Positions 8,048-20,921 of a stretch of 64,000 bases of DNA are shown piece after piece. The notes beneath the pieces were generated by a model. The model saw nothing but the letters and a program-made list of their open reading frames with translations, was not told where the DNA came from and made no database searches. The position numbers and the translations under genes were made by a program. How positions within the stretch are numbered: the stretch's first letter is position 1; every line of letters begins with the position of its first letter. The DNA comes from Caulobacter sp048541825 (GTDB taxonomy: Bacteria > Pseudomonadota > Alphaproteobacteria > Caulobacterales > Caulobacteraceae): assembly GCF_048541825.1 (NCBI RefSeq), contig NZ_CP183332.1, positions 62,001 to 126,000 on the forward strand. Direction: 5' to 3'.

Positions 8048-9292
8048 TTGAGCGCATCTGAGTTGGGCGATCTTAATGCACGCGTGGTCATCGTGGGCGC
8101 CGGCCATGCCGGGGGCTCTGCGGCGGCCTTCCTGCGCCAGTATGGCCACACCGGTCCGATCGTGCTGATCGGCGACGAGCCCCTGCTGCCCTATCAGCGC
8201 CCGCCTTTGTCCAAGGGCTGGCTCAAGGGCGAGGCCGACGCCGACTCCCTCTCCCTCAAGCCCGCCGAGTGGTACGCCGACAATGGCGTCTCCCTGCGAC
8301 TGGGCGGCGTCGTCACCGGCATCGACCGTGTCGAACGTGCCGTCCACCTCGCGTCGGGCGAGACCTGTCCTTACGACTATCTGATCCTGGCCACCGGCGC
8401 CCGCGCCCGGATGCTGCCGATCCCCGGCGCCGATCTGGCCGGCGTCCTGGCCCTGCGCACGGCGGCCGACGCCGAGTTGCTGAAGAACGCCCTGGGTCCG
8501 GGCAAGCGCCTGGCCGTGGTCGGCGGTGGCTATGTGGGCCTGGAGGCAGCAGCCTCGGCCCGCGCGCTCGGCGCGCACGCCATGATCATCGAACGCGAGG
8601 CCCGGGTTCTGGCGCGCGTGGCCTGTCCTGTGCTCTCGACGTTCTTTCAGGACTATCACACGGCGCGGGGTGTGGCCTTCGAGCTCAATGCCGGCGTCGA
8701 GGCTTTCGAGGGCGAGAATGGCCAGGTGACCGGGGTTCGCTTCTCCGATGGCCGGATCGTCGCGTGCGACGCCGTCCTGGTCGGGGTCGGGGCCATTCCC
8801 AATGACGATCTGGCCAAGGCCGCCGGTCTCGATTGCGCCAATGGCGTGGTCGTCGACCTGGAGGCGCGGACCAAAGATGCGCGGATCTTCGCGATCGGCG
8901 ACGTCAGCCATCGTCCGCTGCCACTCTATGAGCGCCAGTTCCGGCTGGAGAGCGTGCCCAATGCGCTGGAACAGGCCAAACAGGCCGCCGCCGCTATTGT
9001 CGGTCGCGCCGGTCCTGTGCCTGAAGTTCCGTGGTTCTGGTCGGATCAGTATGACCTGAAGCTGCAGATCGCCGGCCTGCCGTTCGACGCCGACCGCATC
9101 CTGGTGCGTGGCGACGTGGCGGCGGCGAAGTTTGCGGTCTTCCATATGAAGGGCGACCTGATCCAGGCCGTCGAGGCGGTCAATGCGCCGCCCGAATTCA
9201 TGGCGGGCAAGCAATTGATCGCCAAACGCACGCCGGTCTCGGTGGAAAAGCTCACCGATCCGACGATATCAATGAAGGACGTGGCGGCCTGA
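8048..9292 (+). CDS. FAD/NAD-dependent ferredoxin reductase (putidaredoxin/rhodocoxin reductase family)
   Basis: This 414-residue flavoenzyme has an FAD-binding motif (VIVGAGHAGGSA, about 16-27), an NAD-binding motif (VVGGGYVGLEAA, about 157-168) and the second FAD motif IFAIGDVSHRP, all in the order of single-component ferredoxin reductases for [2Fe-2S] ferredoxins (ThcD/CamA type). It should pass electrons from NAD(P)H to the ferredoxin encoded 32 bases downstream. The start is a TTG at 8048 after a GGAAAGGGAGG ribosome binding region; no ATG gives an intact N-terminal FAD motif. The final electron acceptor is not encoded nearby. Confidence 0.85.
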   Translation: MSASELGDLNARVVIVGAGHAGGSAAAFLRQYGHTGPIVLIGDEPLLPYQRPPLSKGWLKGEADADSLSLKPAEWYADNGVSLRLGGVVTGIDRVERAVHLASGETCPYDYLILATGARARMLPIPGADLAGVLALRTAADAELLKNALGPGKRLAVVGGGYVGLEAAASARALGAHAMIIEREARVLARVACPVLSTFFQDYHTARGVAFELNAGVEAFEGENGQVTGVRFSDGRIVACDAVLVGVGAIPNDDLAKAAGLDCANGVVVDLEARTKDARIFAIGDVSHRPLPLYERQFRLESVPNALEQAKQAAAAIVGRAGPVPEVPWFWSDQYDLKLQIAGLPFDADRILVRGDVAAAKFAVFHMKGDLIQAVEAVNAPPEFMAGKQLIAKRTPVSVEKLTDPTISMKDVAA

Positions 9293-9324
9293 AAGCCGCC
9301 CAAAGGGGAACTCAAGGACACCGC

Positions 9325-9645
9325 ATGGCCAAGATTACTTATATCGAGCACGACGGCGCCGAACACGTCATCGACGTCAAGGCAGGCCTGACAGTCATGG
9401 AGGGTGCGGTGAAGAACAACGTGCCCGGTATCGACGCCGATTGCGGCGGCGCCTGCGCCTGCGCCACCTGCCATGTCTATGTCGACGACGCCTGGCTTTC
9501 CAAGACCGGCGACAAGTCGGCCATGGAGGAGTCGATGCTCGACTTCGCCGAGAACGTCGAGCCCAACAGCCGTCTGTCCTGCCAGATCAAGGTGAGTGAC
9601 GCGCTGGACGGCCTGGTCGTACGGCTCCCGGAAAGCCAGCATTAA
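9325..9645 (+). CDS. [2Fe-2S] ferredoxin, adrenodoxin/putidaredoxin type
   Basis: The product is 106 residues with cluster ligands C40, C46, C49 and C86 in the spacing C-X5-C-X2-C-X36-C that defines vertebrate-type [2Fe-2S] ferredoxins. An additional C44 lies inside the loop. The acidic stretch MEESMLDFAENVEP and the C-terminal hydrophobic patch are typical partner-binding surfaces. The adjacent reductase makes this an electron-transfer pair, but the client (a P450, Rieske oxygenase or Fe-S assembly) is not visible. The isc-type ferredoxin is a related alternative, although no hscA or iscX gene is next to it. Confidence 0.9.
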   Translation: MAKITYIEHDGAEHVIDVKAGLTVMEGAVKNNVPGIDADCGGACACATCHVYVDDAWLSKTGDKSAMEESMLDFAENVEPNSRLSCQIKVSDALDGLVVRLPESQH

Positions 9646-9915
9646 GCACGCCGCCCAGAAAGCGTCGTTATATCGTCACGAAGGGCTTGCCATGAGCGGG
9701 GCGCGGGACTAAATCCGCCCCTCGCTCGGAACCGCATCGCGGCCGGACGGCGCGGCCCCCGAAAGGGCGCTTGCATCGCCCGGGTCGCTTCGTTAGTCTC
9801 CGCGCTCCAATCGACTCGGTGATGGACACATGAGGGAAGCTTAGGCAGCCCTGGTCCAGCTTTTTGCGCTCCGTTTCCCGGTTTTCCGGGTTTCGAAAAG
9901 TTCGAAACGAGTTGG

Positions 9916-9942
9916 TTGACTTCGGAGCGTCGCCTCTTTAGA
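9916..9942 (+). promoter_or_regulatory. rRNA operon promoter P1 (predicted)
   Basis: TTGACT at 9916-9921, 15 bases, TTTAGA at 9937-9942, followed by AGCGCCACTCTGG. The same arrangement recurs at P2. Confidence 0.55.
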
Positions 9943-10042
9943 AGCGCCACTCTGGGCATCGCCGCCAAGTCTTCGCAAGAATTCAGCGGCGCGGTGCCAA
10001 GTCTATCTACCAGTTGTTCTGAAGTTTCTTCAAAATAATCGG

Positions 10043-10069
10043 TTGACTGACTAGGACAGTTTCTCTAGA
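10043..10069 (+). promoter_or_regulatory. rRNA operon promoter P2 (predicted)
   Basis: TTGACT at 10043-10048, 15 bases, TCTAGA at 10064-10069, then a downstream block CCACTCTGG shared with P1. It looks like a duplicated promoter module 127 bp after P1. Confidence 0.6.
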
Positions 10070-10142
10070 AGCTGCCCACTCTGGCGGTTCCGGGATTTCC
10101 CGGGCCAGCCACTCCGGTTCGAAACGTTTTGCAAAAAACGAT

Positions 10143-10171
10143 TTGACATGGAATTCGAGGTTGGATAGATA
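10143..10171 (+). promoter_or_regulatory. rRNA operon promoter P3 (predicted)
   Basis: TTGACA at 10143-10148, 17 bases, TAGATA at 10166-10171, preceded by an A/T-rich CAAAAAACGATT tract that could serve as an UP-like element. It has the best -35 hexamer of the three. Confidence 0.6.
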
Positions 10172-10482
10172 GCCGCCTCCGCCGACACCGGGCGCTAAAC
10201 GGTGGTGCTGCTGAGAGGCGGTTCTGGGAGCTCCGGCTCTGGGTCTTTGACATTGTTGATTTGGAAAGAGAAACGCAGGCGGCGGCGCTCTGGCGATAGA
10301 CTGAGAAGGTCTATCTCGAACGCTGACAAATGCGGTCTCTTGAAGATACCATGAATATCATGGACTGAAGGCTTCGGTCTTCAATCCATCGATGTGATTG
10401 GGAACTCGTCAAGATACTATGCAAACCAGAACCAATTCCTCGGTTTTCCCCTTGGAATTGAAGTCTGTGTTAGCGGTCAACT
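10172..10482 (+). other. Leader of the rRNA operon with boxA-like antitermination signal
   Basis: No gene is seen here. GGTCTTTGACATTG at about 10242-10255 resembles the alphaproteobacterial form of the rrn boxA (TGCTCTTTAACA in E. coli) followed by the usual GGAAAGAGAAACGC. Small hairpins (for example GAAG-GCTTCGGT-CTTC near 10375) lie between it and the 16S gene and are probably processed away. The upstream stretch 9646-10171 holds the tandem promoters and no coding sequence. Confidence 0.5.
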
Positions 10483-11973
<1,491 letters not shown>

Positions 11974-12171
11974 CTGCTTCTCCAGGCTCTTGTCTCACGA
12001 CAATCCTATTGAAGCGTCTAAAATATACAGATGAGCGGATCGCCGCCGTCTTCGTTTCTCTTTCCACTCCTTGATAGCCGATCAGGTTATCGAGGCGATC
12101 GCGAGCCCAGGACGGGTTCCGTTCAGATTGGCCTTTGGCCATAAGAGCGGGATTTGGTCTATGAGGCCTAT

Positions 12172-12248
12172 GGGCCCGTAGCTCAGTTGGTTAGAGCGCA
12201 CGCTTGATAAGCGTGAGGTCACAAGTTCAAATCTTGTCGGGCCTACCA
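12172..12248 (+). tRNA. tRNA-Ile (GAT)
   Basis: 77 bases in the 16S-23S spacer. The acceptor stem GGGCCCG pairs with CGGGCCT, the anticodon loop CTTGATAAG gives anticodon GAT, the T-loop is TTCAAAT, and CCA is encoded. This is the standard spacer tRNA. Confidence 0.98.
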
Positions 12249-12319
12249 CTCTCCCACCCTGAACAGCGGACGTAACCGACCAGGCTCCCCTGGGCTTAAG
12301 CAGCTTACACAGTGTGTAA

Positions 12320-12395
12320 GGGGCCATAGCTCAGTTGGTAGAGCGCCTGCTTTGCAAGCAGGATGTCGTCGGTTCGAATCCGTCTGGCTCCACCA
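12320..12395 (+). tRNA. tRNA-Ala (TGC)
   Basis: 76 bases. The acceptor stem GGGGCCA pairs with TGGCTCC, the anticodon loop CTTTGCAAG gives TGC, the T-loop is TTCGAAT, and CCA is encoded. It is the second spacer tRNA. The 252 bases from here to the 23S gene contain no further gene that I can see. Confidence 0.98.
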
Positions 12396-12647
12396 TCCCT
12401 TCATTCGGAAGGTTTGGTAACGCGATCGAGGATTGATCAAGTTTGCAGCTGCGACTGTTGCCTCAATGAGGCATGCGCGGTCTGCGATAATGACATCGTG
12501 AAGGTAGGGTTCTCCCGCCGCCTGTATCTCCCCTTGGGGATGCAGCTGGTTTTAGGGCGGACTTTGAAGAAGACATCAAATGTCTGACTGAATACAAAGC
12601 GCATGCGAGCCGTCCCTAGACGGTAAGCGCATGGGTTTTGCTGAGAA

Positions 12648-15437
<2,790 letters not shown>

Positions 15438-15549
15438 TTCTTCAGCCAAACCTATGCAAATGCTCTTTGTAGAGCTCAGACATACGATGTCTTCTTCGAC
15501 TTGATATTACCGGTGCGCCTTACCGCGCGCCGCATGCATCCTTTTTGCT

Positions 15550-15667
15550 GACCTGGTGGCTATGCCGGGGGTTCCCCACCCGATCCCATTCCGAACTCGG
15601 TCGTTAAGTCCCCCTGGGCCAATGGTACTTCGTCTCAAGGCGCGGGAGAGTAGGTCGCCGCCAGGTC
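15550..15667 (+). rRNA. rrf: 5S ribosomal RNA
   Basis: 118 bases. Terminal GACCTGG pairs with CCAGGTC, and the core CCCGATCCCATTCCGAACTCGG is the universal 5S loop B/C region. It lies 112 bases after the 23S gene. Confidence 0.97.
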
Positions 15668-15741
15668 CGCTAAAAGGATGCTCCATCAAGTCGATATCTT
15701 CAAAGTCCCCCTACCTCACGATCACCAACTACCAACTTCGC

Positions 15742-15818
<77 letters not shown>

Positions 15819-15826
15819 AGATATGG

Positions 15827-15854
15827 AACGGCCTCCTTCGGGAGGCCGTTTTCG
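15827..15854 (+). terminator. Rho-independent terminator of the rRNA operon
   Basis: AACGGCCTCC, loop TTCG, GGAGGCCGTT, then TTCGTTT. A ten-base perfect stem with a stable tetraloop nine bases after the tRNA. Confidence 0.9.
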
Positions 15855-15886
15855 TTTGTGCCGCGCGCAACGGCCGCCAAACGCAA

Positions 15887-15914
15887 ACGGCGCGCACCTT
15901 TCGATGCGCGCCGT
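15887..15914 (-). terminator. Hairpin terminator downstream of scoB
   Basis: Perfect ten-base inverted repeat ACGGCGCGCA / TGCGCGCCGT with an eight-base loop. Read on the reverse strand it is followed by TTGCGTTTGG. It ends scoAB against the convergent rRNA operon. Confidence 0.65.
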
Positions 15915-15946
15915 GCAACTCTTCCCCAACGTTCAGGCGATGGAGA

Positions 15947-16588
15947 TCAGCTCGCGACCTCAAAGGCGGCCTCTGTCTTGGCCTTGACCTCATCGACCGT
16001 AACGCCGGGGGCCAGTTCGATCAGCCGCACGGGCGTCTTGCCGCGATTGATCTCGAACACGCCCAACTCGGTGATCAGCAGATCCACCACCCCTGCGCCG
16101 GTCAGCGGCAGGGAGCAGGCCGTGAGCAGCTTGGGCGCGCCCGACTTTTCACAGTGATCCATCACGACCACCACGCGCTTGACGCCGGCGACCAGATCCA
16201 TCGCCCCGCCCATGCCCTTGACCATCTTGCCGGGCACCATCCAGTTGGCCAGGTCGCCGGCCTGCGACACCTGCATGCCGCCCAGGATCGACAGGGCGAT
16301 ATGGCCGCCGCGGATCATGGCGAAGCTGTCGGCTGACGAGAAGTACGAGCTGGAGTCCAGCTCGGTGATCGTCTGCTTGCCGGCATTGATCAGGTCGGCG
16401 TCTTCCTCGCCCTCGAACGGGAAGGGGCCCATGCCCAGCATGCCGTTCTCGCTCTGCAGCGTGACGCTCATGCCCTCGGGGATGTAGTTGGCCACCAGGG
16501 TCGGGATGCCGATGCCCAGGTTCACATAGAAGCCGTCGCGCAGTTCCTTTGCCGCGCGGGCGGCCATGTCGTCACGGGTCCAGGCCAT
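15947..16588 (-). CDS. scoB: 3-oxoacid CoA-transferase subunit B
   Basis: This 213-residue beta subunit of succinyl-CoA:3-oxoacid CoA-transferase moves CoA from succinyl-CoA to acetoacetate for ketone-body or short-chain fatty acid use. The catalytic glutamate is Glu47 in SENGMLGMG; NLGIGIPT (23-30) is the usual CoA-transferase family glycine loop. The ATG at 16588 shares one base with the scoA stop (TGATG on the reverse strand). A TTG three bases earlier is possible but less likely. Confidence 0.93.
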   Translation of the reverse strand: MAWTRDDMAARAAKELRDGFYVNLGIGIPTLVANYIPEGMSVTLQSENGMLGMGPFPFEGEEDADLINAGKQTITELDSSSYFSSADSFAMIRGGHIALSILGGMQVSQAGDLANWMVPGKMVKGMGGAMDLVAGVKRVVVVMDHCEKSGAPKLLTACSLPLTGAGVVDLLITELGVFEINRGKTPVRLIELAPGVTVDEVKAKTEAAFEVAS

Positions 16589-17313
16589 CAAACGGCTTCC
16601 TTGGTCGTTTGTTCTCTGGGGCGCGTGGTGACGCGCTCGATGCGCTTTTCGAATGTTGCGCCCTCCACCACCCGGTCGACATAGATGCCGGGGGTGTGAA
16701 TGTTGTCCTTGTCGAGCGCGCCGATAGCGACGATCTCCTCGACCTCGACCACGGTGGCCTTGCCGGCCGTGGCCATCATCGGATTGAAATTGCGGGCGGT
16801 CTTCCGATAGACGAGGTTGCCCTCGGCGTCGGCCTTCCAGGCCTTGACGATCGACAGGTCAGCGGTCAGGCCGCGCTCCATCACATAGAGCTCGCCGTCG
16901 AACGCGCGGACTTCCTTGCCTTCGGCGACCAGGGTTCCGACACCGGTCTTGGTGAAGAAGGCCGGAATGCCCGCGCCGCCGGCGCGAATGCGTTCGGCCA
17001 GGGTGCCCTGCGGATTGAACTCCAGTTCCAGCTCGCCGCTGAGGTACAGCTGTTCGAACAGCTTGTTCTCCCCCACATAGGACGAGATCATCTTCTTGAT
17101 CTGGCGGTTCTCCAGCAGGATCCCCAGGCCAAAGCCATCGATGCCGCAATTGTTGGAGACGACCGTGAGGTCCTTCACCCCCGTCTCGCGGATCGCCGCG
17201 ATCAGGTTTTCCGGAATGCCGCAGAGGCCGAAGCCTCCGGCCATGATGGTCATGCCGTCGAACAGCAGCCCTGAAAGGGCCTCGACCGCATCTGTCTGCA
17301 CCTTGTCGACCAT
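16588..17313 (-). CDS. scoA: 3-oxoacid CoA-transferase subunit A
   Basis: This 241-residue alpha subunit contains GGFGLCGIPENL at 26-37, the family signature, and NNCGIDGFGLG and GAGIPAFFTKTG typical of ScoA/AtoD. It forms a heterodimer (or dimer of heterodimers) with ScoB. The ATG at 17313 is chosen over further upstream in-frame starts because GGAGG lies seven bases before it and the family begins here. It diverges from the KefG-like gene, with 111 bp between. Confidence 0.93.
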   Translation of the reverse strand: MVDKVQTDAVEALSGLLFDGMTIMAGGFGLCGIPENLIAAIRETGVKDLTVVSNNCGIDGFGLGILLENRQIKKMISSYVGENKLFEQLYLSGELELEFNPQGTLAERIRAGGAGIPAFFTKTGVGTLVAEGKEVRAFDGELYVMERGLTADLSIVKAWKADAEGNLVYRKTARNFNPMMATAGKATVVEVEEIVAIGALDKDNIHTPGIYVDRVVEGATFEKRIERVTTRPREQTTKEAV

Positions 17314-17424
17314 GGATCCTCCGCCACCAGCCTTTGGCATGCCGATGTTTGGCGAAGGGTCTCGCCCGGCGACCAAAGAAATTCAACCCTTGATGAATAA
17401 AAATCCGACACTGGGAGACGCCGC

Positions 17425-18024
17425 TTGAACGCTCACGACACCAGAGGCGAGGCTAGCACCGCCTCCGCCGGGCCCGCCACCTCTGGTGTGCTGCTGGTTC
17501 TGGCCCACCCCGCGCTTGAACGGTCTCGCGCCAATCGGGCCTTGGCCAAGGCGGCCAAGGGTCTTTCCGGCGTCACCTATCGCGACCTCTATGAGACCTA
17601 TCCCGACTTCGCGATCGATATCGAGGCCGAACAGGCTTCGCTGCTGGCCCATGACGTGATCGCCCTGCAGTTCCCGCTGTACTGGTACTCAACGCCGGCC
17701 CTGCTGAAGGAGTGGCTGGACCTGGTCTGGCTGCACGGCTTTGCCTATGGCGAGGACGGCAGGGCCCTGGTCGGCAAGCGCCTGTTCGTCGCTTGCACCA
17801 CGGGGGCCAGCGCCAAGGCCTATCATGCCCAGGGCTATAATCGCTTCACGATGGACGAGTTTCTCAGGCCGCTGGAGCAGACCGCCCACCTGTGCGGCAT
17901 GGTCTGGGAGACGCCCTTCGTCGTGCATGGCGCGGCGGTCAAGGACGACGCGGCGCTGAAGGCCGAGGCCGAGCGCTACAAGGCGCGGGTCGCCTCGCTT
18001 CTCCTCAAGACAGTGGAGGTCTGA
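17425..18024 (+). CDS. KefG/KefF-like NAD(P)H oxidoreductase, ancillary to K+ efflux
   Basis: This 199-residue flavodoxin-fold quinone reductase-like protein has VLAHPALERSRANRAL (FMN phosphate loop), FPLYWYSTPALLKEWLDLVW and the CTTGAS loop, as in the KefF/KefG/MdaB group. In E. coli such proteins bind and activate KefC or KefB; the gene sits three bases before a KefB/C-like antiporter, which supports the same partnership. The start is TTG at 17425 after GGGAGA. The first 20 residues are low-complexity and could be bypassed by a later GTG. Confidence 0.8.
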   Translation: MNAHDTRGEASTASAGPATSGVLLVLAHPALERSRANRALAKAAKGLSGVTYRDLYETYPDFAIDIEAEQASLLAHDVIALQFPLYWYSTPALLKEWLDLVWLHGFAYGEDGRALVGKRLFVACTTGASAKAYHAQGYNRFTMDEFLRPLEQTAHLCGMVWETPFVVHGAAVKDDAALKAEAERYKARVASLLLKTVEV

Positions 18025-18027
18025 GCC

Positions 18028-19929
18028 ATGCAATCCTTCCTCACCCAGACCCTGTTCTATCTCGGCGCGGCCGTGATTTCGGTGCCCATCGCCAAGCGGC
18101 TGGGTCTGGGGTCGGTGCTGGGCTACCTGATCGCCGGCGTCATCATCGGCCCCCACGCCCTGTCGCTGATCGGCGCCCAGGCCGACGTCATGCAGTTCGC
18201 CGAGTTCGGCGTGGTCATCCTGCTGTTCCTGATCGGCCTGGAGGTTCAGCCCTCCACCCTGTGGGACATGCGCAAGGCGATCTTCGGCTTTGGCGGCGCG
18301 CAGGTGGTCGTCACCTCGGCCGTCATCGCCGGCGTTTCGATGCTGCTGGGCCTGCCCTGGCAGACCGCCCTGGCGGTCGGCATGGTGCTGGCCATGTCGT
18401 CCACGGCCATCGTGTTGCAGACCCTGGACGAGAAGGGCCTGAGGCAAGGGCCGGTCGGTCGCGCCGCCTTCGGGATCCTGCTCCTGCAGGACCTGGCGGT
18501 GATCCCGATGTTCGCCCTGCTGCCGCTGCTGGCCACCATCGCGCCGCCTGTGCATGGCGAAGCCGGCGGCCATGCCGTCAGCCTGGTCTCGCATCTGCCG
18601 ATCTGGGCCCAGGGCCTGTCTGTCCTGGCCGCCGTCGGCGCCGTGGTCGGTGGCGGGCGCTATCTGGTTCGGCCGCTGTTCCGCTTTATCGCCAAAGCCC
18701 GCCTGCGCGAGATCTTCACCGCTTCGGCCCTGCTGATCGTGGTGGGGGTGGCCAGCCTGATGCAGATGGTCGGACTGTCGCCGGCGCTCGGGGCGTTCCT
18801 GGCAGGGGTGGTGCTGGCCGAGAGCGAGTTCCGCCGCGAGCTGGAGACCGACATCGAGCCCTTCCGGGGCCTGCTGCTGGGCCTGTTCTTCATCACCGTC
18901 GGCGCGGGCGTCGACCTGCCGCTGATCGCCACCCAGCCCCTGACCCTGATCGGGCTGGTGTTGGGTCTCATGGTGCTGAAGTTCCTGGTCATGCTGGGTT
19001 TGGCGCGGTTGTTTGGCGCGCCCCTGCGCGGCGCGGCCGCCGTGGCTACGGCCCTGGCCCAGGGCGGGGAGTTTGCCTTCGTGCTGCTGACCTTCACCGT
19101 CGGGGCCGGCGTGATCGGCGCCACACTGGCGGCCCTGCTGACCGCTGCGGTCGCCGTTTCAATGGCCCTGACGCCGCTGGCCATGATCCTGTATGAGCGC
19201 GTCGCCGCCGCCCTGGACGCGGCCATTCCCGACGTCACGCCCGATACGGGCGATTTCGATGATGGCGAGCCGGAGATCATCATCGCCGGCTTTGGCCGTT
19301 TCGGTCAGATCACCGGCCGCCTGCTGACCGCCAATGGCTTTCGCTCGACGGTTCTGGACAGCGATATCGAGCAGATCGACCTGCTGCGCCGCTTTGGCCG
19401 CCGAGTGCATTACGGCGACGCCACGCGCATGGACCTGTTGCGCGCGGCGGGCATCGAGCGGGCCAAGATGCTGATCGTGGCCCTGGACGATCGCGAAAAG
19501 ACGGTCGAGCTGGTCGAAACCGCTCGCAAGGCCTTTCCCGACCTGGTGATCCTGGCCCGGGCCTGGGATCGTCGCCACGCCTACGACCTGCTGGCCAATG
19601 GCGCCGACGCAGTCGAGCGCGAGACCTTCGAGTCCGCCCTGGCCCTGGGCCAGACGGCCTTGCAGAAGCTGGGCTTCCGCGCCCACCGCGCCCACCGCGC
19701 CGCCTCGTTCTTCCGGCGTCACGACCGGCGCACCTTCGAGGAGCTGCGTCCGATGTGGGGCGAGGAAGAGGCCTATATCCTGGCGTCGCGCGACGCCGCC
19801 AAGACCATGGATCGCCTGCTGGCGGCCGACATGTCGCGCCTGCGTCCGGGCGACGCCGGCGGGGCGTGGGATACGGCCAGCCTGGAGCAGGAGCTGCGGG
19901 AGCGGGCGGAAAAGGAAGGGGCGGAGTAG
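18028..19929 (+). CDS. CPA2-family K+/H+ antiporter with RCK domain (KefB/KefC-like)
   Basis: The product is 633 residues. About 12 transmembrane segments (1-390) match the monovalent cation:proton antiporter-2 fold, with the motifs LGYLIAGVIIGP, FLIGLEVQP and ALAQGGEFAFVLL. The cytoplasmic part starts near 410 with a Rossmann RCK/TrkA-N domain (IIIAGFGRFGQITGRLL, then VHYGDATRMDLL). KefB/C export potassium during electrophile stress and are gated by glutathione adducts. The preceding KefG-like gene argues for this role. No TrkA-C domain is obvious. Confidence 0.88.
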   Translation: MQSFLTQTLFYLGAAVISVPIAKRLGLGSVLGYLIAGVIIGPHALSLIGAQADVMQFAEFGVVILLFLIGLEVQPSTLWDMRKAIFGFGGAQVVVTSAVIAGVSMLLGLPWQTALAVGMVLAMSSTAIVLQTLDEKGLRQGPVGRAAFGILLLQDLAVIPMFALLPLLATIAPPVHGEAGGHAVSLVSHLPIWAQGLSVLAAVGAVVGGGRYLVRPLFRFIAKARLREIFTASALLIVVGVASLMQMVGLSPALGAFLAGVVLAESEFRRELETDIEPFRGLLLGLFFITVGAGVDLPLIATQPLTLIGLVLGLMVLKFLVMLGLARLFGAPLRGAAAVATALAQGGEFAFVLLTFTVGAGVIGATLAALLTAAVAVSMALTPLAMILYERVAAALDAAIPDVTPDTGDFDDGEPEIIIAGFGRFGQITGRLLTANGFRSTVLDSDIEQIDLLRRFGRRVHYGDATRMDLLRAAGIERAKMLIVALDDREKTVELVETARKAFPDLVILARAWDRRHAYDLLANGADAVERETFESALALGQTALQKLGFRAHRAHRAASFFRRHDRRTFEELRPMWGEEEAYILASRDAAKTMDRLLAADMSRLRPGDAGGAWDTASLEQELRERAEKEGAE

Positions 19930-19935
19930 CTCAAA

Positions 19936-20047
19936 TCCTCCCCCTAGCGGGGGAGGTGTCGCCGGAGGCGACGGAGGGGGAAGTGCTGGTGACTCATTGC
20001 GATCTTCCCCCACCGGCCTTCGGCCGCCTCCCCCTTCAGGGGGAGGC
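19936..20047. repeat. Family 1 palindromic intergenic repeat, copy 1
   Basis: An array of hairpins: TCCTCCCCC/GGGGGAGG, GTCGCC/GGCGAC, then a GGAGGGGGAAGTGCTG spacer, CCGGCC/GGCCG, and CTCCCCCT/AGGGGGAG. The same order is found at 30575-30687. It sits between convergent genes and may act as terminator or mRNA end protector. Confidence 0.8.
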
Positions 20048-20066
20048 CTTGTGGCAGCCGGCCCGA

Positions 20067-20741
20067 CTACGTGATCGGGCGCAGAACGATCTCGACCCGG
20101 CGGTTCTGGCTGCGGCCCTCGGCCGTGCCGTTGTCGGCGACCGGCTGGCGTTCGCCCATGCCGGCCACGAAGACGCGGTCGCCCAGGACCCGGCCGGCGC
20201 CGACCAGATAGCTGGCCACCGAGCTGGCCCGGCGCTCTGACAGGGTCTGGTTATAGGCGTCAGGACCGCTGCTGTCGGCGTGGCCGACCACGTCGATGGT
20301 GGTCTGGGGATAGGCGTTCAGGGTGCGGGCCACGTCGTCGAGCACGCGGGTGAACTGCGGCTGCACGTCCGACTGGTCGACGGCGAAGGTCACGTCGCTG
20401 GGCATGACCAGCACGATCTGGTCGCCGTTGCGGCGGATCATGACGCCTGAGCCTTCCAGGCTGCGACGGAAGTCAGCCTGCTGACGGTCCATGTAGTTGC
20501 CGACCGCGCCGCCGGCCAGGGCGCCGATGCCCGCGCCGATCAGGGCGTTCTTGCGACCCTGCTCGCCCGAATTGGTGTTGGTCAGATAGCCCAGCACCGC
20601 GCCGACCCCGGCCCCGCTCAGCACGCCCGTGCCGGTGTTGTTGCGCACTGGCATGCCGGTATAGGGGTCGGTAGTGGTGCAGGCGGTCAGGGCGGCGGCG
20701 CCCATCAGCAGCGCAATAAGCGCAGTCTTCTTCATCGTCAT
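20067..20741 (-). CDS. OmpA-family lipoprotein with glycine-zipper segment
   Basis: This 224-residue lipoprotein has a lipobox ALTAC with Cys21. A glycine-zipper segment follows (about 40-90, GAGVGAVLGYL then GAGIGALAGGAVGNYM), and the C-terminal OmpA domain (110-222) contains HADSSGPDAYNQTLSERRA and GMGERQP, the peptidoglycan-binding loops. It should anchor the outer membrane to murein. The first ATG (20741) is five bases after GGAAGA; a second ATG two codons on is possible. It diverges from the oxygenase gene with 180 bp between. Confidence 0.9.
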   Translation of the reverse strand: MTMKKTALIALLMGAAALTACTTTDPYTGMPVRNNTGTGVLSGAGVGAVLGYLTNTNSGEQGRKNALIGAGIGALAGGAVGNYMDRQQADFRRSLEGSGVMIRRNGDQIVLVMPSDVTFAVDQSDVQPQFTRVLDDVARTLNAYPQTTIDVVGHADSSGPDAYNQTLSERRASSVASYLVGAGRVLGDRVFVAGMGERQPVADNGTAEGRSQNRRVEIVLRPIT

Positions 20742-20882
20742 GGCTGTCGTCTTCCGTGTCCAAGTCCGGTGCGTGTGGTCACGCTTGATCATCGAGAACG
20801 CAAACGCCTCGCTCAGGGTCAAGTTCCATCCTGCGACATGACCCGACGATGAACGGGTCTTCGTTCCGGACAGTTCCCGGTG

Positions 20883-20902
20883 TAGTAAGCCCCGACTTAC
20901 TA
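20883..20902. promoter_or_regulatory. Perfect palindrome, candidate operator
   Basis: TAGTAAG, six bases, CTTACTA: a perfect 7-6-7 inverted repeat ending 19 bases before the oxygenase GTG. The AGTAAG half-site resembles sites of HxlR-type or similar winged-helix regulators, but no such regulator gene is adjacent. Confidence 0.4.
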
Positions 20903-20921
20903 ACTTCCAAGGTTTAGCCCT

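Noticed and set aside
10241..10255. A further promoter at TTTGACA in the rRNA leader
   Set aside because: The context matches the conserved alphaproteobacterial boxA region and there is no -10 at the right distance.
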